NCBI GenBank assembly: GCA_902783825.1
Contig: CACZSJ010000004.1
Span: 1 to 9,101, forward strand
Length of the DNA stretch: 9,101 bases
From: Oscillospiraceae bacterium
GTDB taxonomy: Bacteria > Bacillota > Clostridia > Oscillospirales > Oscillospiraceae
Direction of reading: 5' to 3'
Under the pieces are notes generated by a model. It saw only the letters and a list, made by a program, of their open reading frames with translations, was not told the DNA's origin and ran no database searches. Made by a program: the position numbers and the translations under genes. Below are positions 6,741-9,101 of this stretch, one piece after another (the first letter of the stretch is position 1; the number at the start of each line of letters is the position of its first letter).

Positions 6741-8123
6741 TCAAGTTTGCTTGGGAACCTGAGGAAGGCCGGCGAAACCAATGGCCAGATCCTCGTCACT
6801 GGGGATATAGTCGCTCAAAGCGCCGTCGTTGTACTTCTGATAGGCCAGCAGGTCAAAATAGCCGGTGCCGGTGAGACCAAAAAGGATGGTCTTCTCTTCG
6901 CCGGTTTCCTTGCACTTGAGTGCCTCGTCGATGGCGGCGCGGATAGCGTGGCTGCTCTCCGGCGCCGGGAGAATGCCCTCTACCCGGGCAAAGGTCACAG
7001 CGGCCTCAAAGACGTCTCCCTGCTCTTCGGCGCGGGCTTCCATAAAGCCGTCGTGATACAACTGGCTGAGCACGGGGGACATACCGTGGAAGCGCAGGCC
7101 GCCGGCGTGGTTGGGGGAGGGGATGAAACCGCTGCCCAGGGTGTACATCTTTGCCAGGGGGCAGATCTTACCGGTGTCACAAAAATCGTAGGCGAAGCGG
7201 CCGCGGGTAAAGCTGGGACAGGAGGCCGGCTCCACGGCGATGAAGCGGTAATCCGCCTCGCCCCGGAGCTTCTCTCCCATAAAGGGCGCGATGAGCCCGC
7301 CCAGATTGCTGCCGCCGCCTGCGCAGCCGATGATGATGTCCGGCTTGATGCCGTACTTATCCATGGCGGCCTTGGTTTCCAGACCGATGACGGACTGATG
7401 CAGCATGACCTGATTGAGCACGCTGCCCAGAACATAGCGGTAGCTAGGATTGGAGACGGCGACTTCCACTGCTTCGGAGATGGCGCAGCCCAGGCTGCCG
7501 GTGGTGCCGGGATGCTCGGCCAGAATCTTCCGGCCGACCTCCGTTTCCATGGAGGGTGAGGGGGTTACGCTGGCGCCGTAGGTGCGCATGACCTCACGGC
7601 GGAAGGGCTTCTGCTCATAGCTGACCTTGACCATATAGACCTTGCAGTCCAGGCCGAAATACGAGCAGGCCATGGACAGCGCCGTGCCCCACTGGCCGGC
7701 GCCGGTTTCAGTGGTGACGCCCTTCAGCCCCTGCTGCCGGGCATAGTAGGCCTGCGCGGCGGCGGAGTTGAGCTTATGGCTGCCACTGGTGTTGTTGCCT
7801 TCAAATTTGTAATAGATTTTCGCGGGGGTTTGCAGCTTTTCCTCCAGGCAGTAAGCCCGTACCAGAGGGGAGGGGCGGTACATTTTGTAGAAGGATTGAA
7901 TCTCCTGCGGGATGGGGTAGTAGGCCGTGGTTTCGTCCAGCTCCTGGCGAACAAGCTCGTCGCAGAAAATGTCGCGCATCTCCTCGGCGGTCAGAGGCTG
8001 ACCGGTACCGGGGTTAAGCAGAGGGGCAGGCTTGTTTTTCATATCGGCCCGCAGATTGTACCAGGCAGTAGGCATCTCGCTTTCGCTGAGATAAATCTTG
8101 TAAGGGATCTTGTCTGTGCTCAT
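6741..8123 (-). CDS. trpB: Tryptophan synthase beta subunit, TrpB2 type
   Basis: This is a 460-aa PLP enzyme that joins indole and L-serine to make L-tryptophan. It belongs to the longer TrpB2 branch, with about 60 extra N-terminal residues including WYNLRAD, rather than the roughly 400-aa TrpB1. GSHKLN (114-119) holds the PLP lysine K117. TETGAGQWG (138-146) holds the catalytic Glu E139. GGGSN (269-273) binds the PLP phosphate. TrpB2 proteins typically interact weakly or not at all with TrpA and may salvage free indole; no trpA is adjacent here. The ATG at 8121-8123 follows AAAAGGAG at 9 nt spacing. A longer open frame to 8249 would read through the T-box terminator and is rejected. The gene is monocistronic and under the T-box leader directly upstream. 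Confidence 0.95.
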   Translation of the reverse strand: MSTDKIPYKIYLSESEMPTAWYNLRADMKNKPAPLLNPGTGQPLTAEEMRDIFCDELVRQELDETTAYYPIPQEIQSFYKMYRPSPLVRAYCLEEKLQTPAKIYYKFEGNNTSGSHKLNSAAAQAYYARQQGLKGVTTETGAGQWGTALSMACSYFGLDCKVYMVKVSYEQKPFRREVMRTYGASVTPSPSMETEVGRKILAEHPGTTGSLGCAISEAVEVAVSNPSYRYVLGSVLNQVMLHQSVIGLETKAAMDKYGIKPDIIIGCAGGGSNLGGLIAPFMGEKLRGEADYRFIAVEPASCPSFTRGRFAYDFCDTGKICPLAKMYTLGSGFIPSPNHAGGLRFHGMSPVLSQLYHDGFMEARAEEQGDVFEAAVTFARVEGILPAPESSHAIRAAIDEALKCKETGEEKTILFGLTGTGYFDLLAYQKYNDGALSDYIPSDEDLAIGFAGLPQVPKQT

Positions 8124-8164
8124 GATGTTGTTCTCCTTTTCTTCCGATTTTGACCTCAGAGACA

Positions 8165-8435
8165 AAAGAAAAAACCCTTGTCTCTGCACATGCAGGGACA
8201 AGAGCCTAAGCTCCTGCGGTACCACCCGGCTTGACGTTTTCACGCCCACTTCAGCGCGCAGACACGCGCCGGCCTTATGCTAACGGACAGCCAACTCCGT
8301 CTCCCATACTAAGGCTTGCGCCTGTTCTGTTCGCCCTCGCAAGTCCATTCCCCCGGAAATACGGCGCCACGATCGCACCATCCGTGACTCTCTTGATCCG
8401 TACCAGCCCGGGATACTCCTCTTGCTCTCCGGTTT
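8165..8435 (-). promoter_or_regulatory. T-box riboswitch (tRNA-Trp) of trpB
   Basis: This is a leader RNA read leftward that controls transcription termination by sensing uncharged tRNA. In Stem I the base helix is GCAAG (8421-8425) with CTTGC (8339-8343). The specifier loop has AGTA (8414-8417) on the 5' side and GAA-TGG-A (8344-8350) on the 3' side. The specifier codon UGG at 8345-8347 therefore reads Trp. The helix above it is CCCGG with CCGGG. The T-box sequence GGGTGGTACCGC is at 8216-8227. In the antiterminator, GGG (8225-8227) pairs with CCC (8195-8197) and AC with GT (8198-8199), leaving UGGU bulged for the tRNA NCCA end. The CTTGTCCC stretch is shared with the terminator, giving the two exclusive folds. 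Together with the trpB gene below it, the assignment is firm. Confidence 0.95.
8169..8202 (-). terminator. T-box regulatory terminator
   Basis: CTTGTCCCTGCA (8191-8202) pairs with TGCAGAGACAAG (8177-8188) with one C/A mismatch, followed by GG and six Ts (8169-8174). It ends transcription before trpB when tRNA-Trp is charged. Its 5' arm overlaps the antiterminator. Confidence 0.92.
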
Positions 8436-8441
8436 AGCCAC

Positions 8442-8470
8442 AATATAGCACCCTTTGCAGACCCTGTCAA
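8442..8470 (-). promoter_or_regulatory. Promoter of the trpB T-box transcript
   Basis: Read leftward, TTGACA (8465-8470), 17 bp, then TATATT (8442-8447) is near consensus. The start is expected near 8435, just upstream of T-box Stem I. Between here and the divergent promoter at 8525 lie about 55 bp of A-rich DNA with two ACGT motifs (8479-8491) and no clear operator. Confidence 0.85.
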
Positions 8471-8524
8471 GAGGGAATACGTACAACACGTTACCGCCAA
8501 AAAAAACTTCTCTGGAAAAAAAGA

Positions 8525-8553
8525 TTGACAAATGCACGCTCCGGTGCTAAGAT
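8525..8553 (+). promoter_or_regulatory. Extended -10 promoter of the leader ORF-metN transcript
   Basis: TTGACA (8525-8530), 17 bp, then TAAGAT (8548-8553) preceded by TGC (extended -10) give a strong promoter with start near 8560. The short 5' leader (about 38 nt to the small ORF) leaves no room for a SAM riboswitch or T-box ahead of the ORF. Confidence 0.82.
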
Positions 8554-8597
8554 TGCCAAAGAATCCTGCGAAAGCGGCAGAGAGAATGGAGAAACGC

Positions 8598-8723
8598 ATG
8601 AAGAAGCAGACCAGCATGATGATGAGCATGTGCATGGACATGGCTATGATGGCGATGCCCATGATGTGCTGCGCTCAGAATGCTGTGGCTGCCCAGATTG
8701 CTTTTGATTCTTGCGGAGTCTGA
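8598..8723 (+). CDS. Met-rich leader peptide of metN (attenuator)
   Basis: This is a 41-aa ORF. It has 12 Met (residues 1, 7, 8, 9, 11, 13, 15, 17, 18, 20, 22, 23) and 4 Cys (12, 24, 25, 39). In residues 7-25, 14 of 19 are Met or Cys. GGAG (8588-8591) sits 6 nt before the ATG, and a consensus promoter lies just upstream. The TGA (8721-8723) is 21 nt before a strong terminator hairpin, and metN, a methionine importer gene, starts 76 nt after the stop. This is the layout of an amino-acid leader peptide such as trpL or hisL. Inference: scarce Met-tRNA stalls the ribosome on the Met run, exposing downstream RNA so that the terminator does not form and metN is transcribed. Possible antiterminator: GGCTGCC (8687-8693, codons 30-32) pairs 6 of 7 with GGAAGCC (8751-8757), the terminator's inner 5' arm. 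The alternative ATG at 8586 adds 4 residues and has a poor ribosome binding site. A Met/Cys-rich metal-binding peptide is a less likely alternative. Confidence 0.75.
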   Translation: MKKQTSMMMSMCMDMAMMAMPMMCCAQNAVAAQIAFDSCGV

Positions 8724-8744
8724 CGATTGCCGCGAAGAGATTGC

Positions 8745-8783
8745 AAGGCCGGAAGCCATGGGCTTCCGGCCTTTCACTATTTT
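8745..8783 (+). terminator. Attenuator-type terminator upstream of metN
   Basis: A perfect 13-bp stem (8745-8757 with 8761-8773, core GGCCGGAAGCC) has a 3-nt ATG loop. It is followed by a broken T-rich tract (TTTCACTATTTT). It lies between the Met-rich ORF and metN in the same direction, as a regulated terminator would. The imperfect T-run suggests incomplete termination or some need for readthrough. A smaller stem (TTGCGG 8711-8716 with CCGCGA 8730-8735) precedes it and overlaps the leader stop codon. Confidence 0.8.
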
Positions 8784-8799
8784 ACAGGGAGATGGTGCT

Positions 8800-9101
8800 G
8801 TGATTAAACTCAGTCATATCAGCAAGGATTTCAGCAGCGGTCAACTCCGGGTCCACGCGGTCCAGGACGTGACGCTGGAAATCCGAGAGGGAGATATCTT
8901 TGGCGTGATCGGCTTTTCCGGTGCGGGCAAATCCACTCTGGTACGCTGTATCAATCTGCTGGAGCGGCCGGACACCGGCGAGGTGTGGGTAGACGGGCAG
9001 GAGCTGACCGGGCTGAGCCCGGCGGCGCTGCGCCAGGCGCGCCGTAGAATCGGGATGATTTTCCAGCATTTTAACCTGATGCCCTCCCGAACCGTGGCGG
9101 A
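8800..9101 (+). CDS. metN: MetN, methionine ABC importer ATPase (5' part)
   Basis: Only the first 100 codons are present; the gene continues past the window. MetN is the cytoplasmic ATPase of the MetNIQ importer for D/L-methionine. It has the Walker A GFSGAGKST (38-46) and the MetN-typical stretch CINLLERPDTG (50-60). The LSPAALRQARRRIG segment is followed by the Q-loop in IGMIFQHFNLMPSRTV (84-99, Gln 88). IFQHFNL with SRTV is characteristic of MetN among ABC ATPases. The GTG start at 8800-8802 has AGGGAG 8 nt upstream, and the nearby ATG at 8792 hits a stop after three codons. metI and metQ would be expected downstream, outside the window. Expression is probably set by the Met-rich leader and terminator upstream. 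Confidence 0.93.
   Translation, partial: MIKLSHISKDFSSGQLRVHAVQDVTLEIREGDIFGVIGFSGAGKSTLVRCINLLERPDTGEVWVDGQELTGLSPAALRQARRRIGMIFQHFNLMPSRTVA

Noticed and set aside
6747..7559. Rightward open frame of 270 codons inside trpB
   Set aside because: It is antisense to the conserved trpB active-site region, with low-complexity Gly/Ala/Val composition typical of a shadow frame.
8124..8249. N-terminal extension of TrpB by 42 residues
   Set aside because: It would translate the T-box terminator and antiterminator. The ATG at 8123 has an ideal AAAAGGAG site, and the extension is unlike TrpB2 proteins.
8525..8707. Rightward open frame rich in His, Asp and Cys, resembling a metal-binding protein
   Set aside because: It is the other reading frame of the Met-rich ORF. 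Its only start lies inside the -35 box, so it would not be transcribed from the start, and it lacks a ribosome binding site.
8547..8777. Leftward open frame with a striking His-rich stretch (HHGHRHHSHVHAHAHHH)
   Set aside because: It is the reverse complement of the ATG-rich leader ORF (ATG read backwards is CAT, His). It has no convincing start and reads through the terminator hairpin.
8553..8800. SAM riboswitch or methionine T-box ahead of metN
   Set aside because: The 5' leader before the small ORF is only about 38 nt. I find no T-box consensus or SAM-I core on the plus strand of this region; the T-box here is on the opposite strand and Trp-specific.

Overview
The window looks like chromosomal DNA of a Gram-positive anaerobe of the class Clostridia, most likely a gut-associated, Oscillospiraceae-like bacterium. 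This is inferred from the moderately high GC content, strong AGGAGG-type ribosome binding sites, a T-box riboswitch, many compact intrinsic terminators, and the protein types (TrpB2, ThrH, DUF1508, an NAGPA-like exoprotein, a secreted leucine-rich-repeat protein). No species can be named from sequence alone. I see no rRNA, tRNA, insertion sequence, phage gene or CRISPR array.

Layout, left to right. Positions 1-158 hold no gene, only a 14-bp inverted repeat and a rightward terminator for something outside the window. A leftward thrH (HAD phosphatase of serine/homoserine metabolism) follows. It is divergent from a rightward gene for a two-repeat DUF1508 (YegP-like) protein. A long bidirectional terminator separates that gene from a leftward two-gene operon encoding a membrane-anchored phosphodiester glycosidase (NAGPA/DUF2233) family protein and, overlapping it by 14 bp, an unrecognised membrane-anchored extracytoplasmic protein. 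A divergent promoter region with palindromes separates this operon from a rightward gene for a 514-aa multi-membrane protein resembling GT-C glycosyltransferases. Another bidirectional terminator leads to a leftward gene for a secreted leucine-rich-repeat protein.

The right-hand third is about amino-acid supply. A leftward trpB of the TrpB2 type is preceded by a complete T-box leader whose specifier loop reads UGG (Trp), so tRNA-Trp charging should control it. Back to back with that leader, a consensus extended -10 promoter drives a rightward transcript. This begins with a 41-codon ORF containing 12 Met and 4 Cys codons, continues through a perfect 13-bp intrinsic-terminator hairpin, and then enters metN, the ATPase of the methionine ABC importer, which runs off the window. 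I read the small ORF as a methionine (possibly methionine/cysteine) leader peptide that controls metN by ribosome-mediated attenuation. That is unusual in a group where methionine genes are normally under SAM riboswitches or Met T-boxes, and it is the most interesting element here.

The roughly 680-bp trpB-metN intergenic block thus carries two amino-acid-sensing attenuation devices of different mechanism, pointing in opposite directions: tRNA-sensing for Trp and, by inference, ribosome-stalling for Met.
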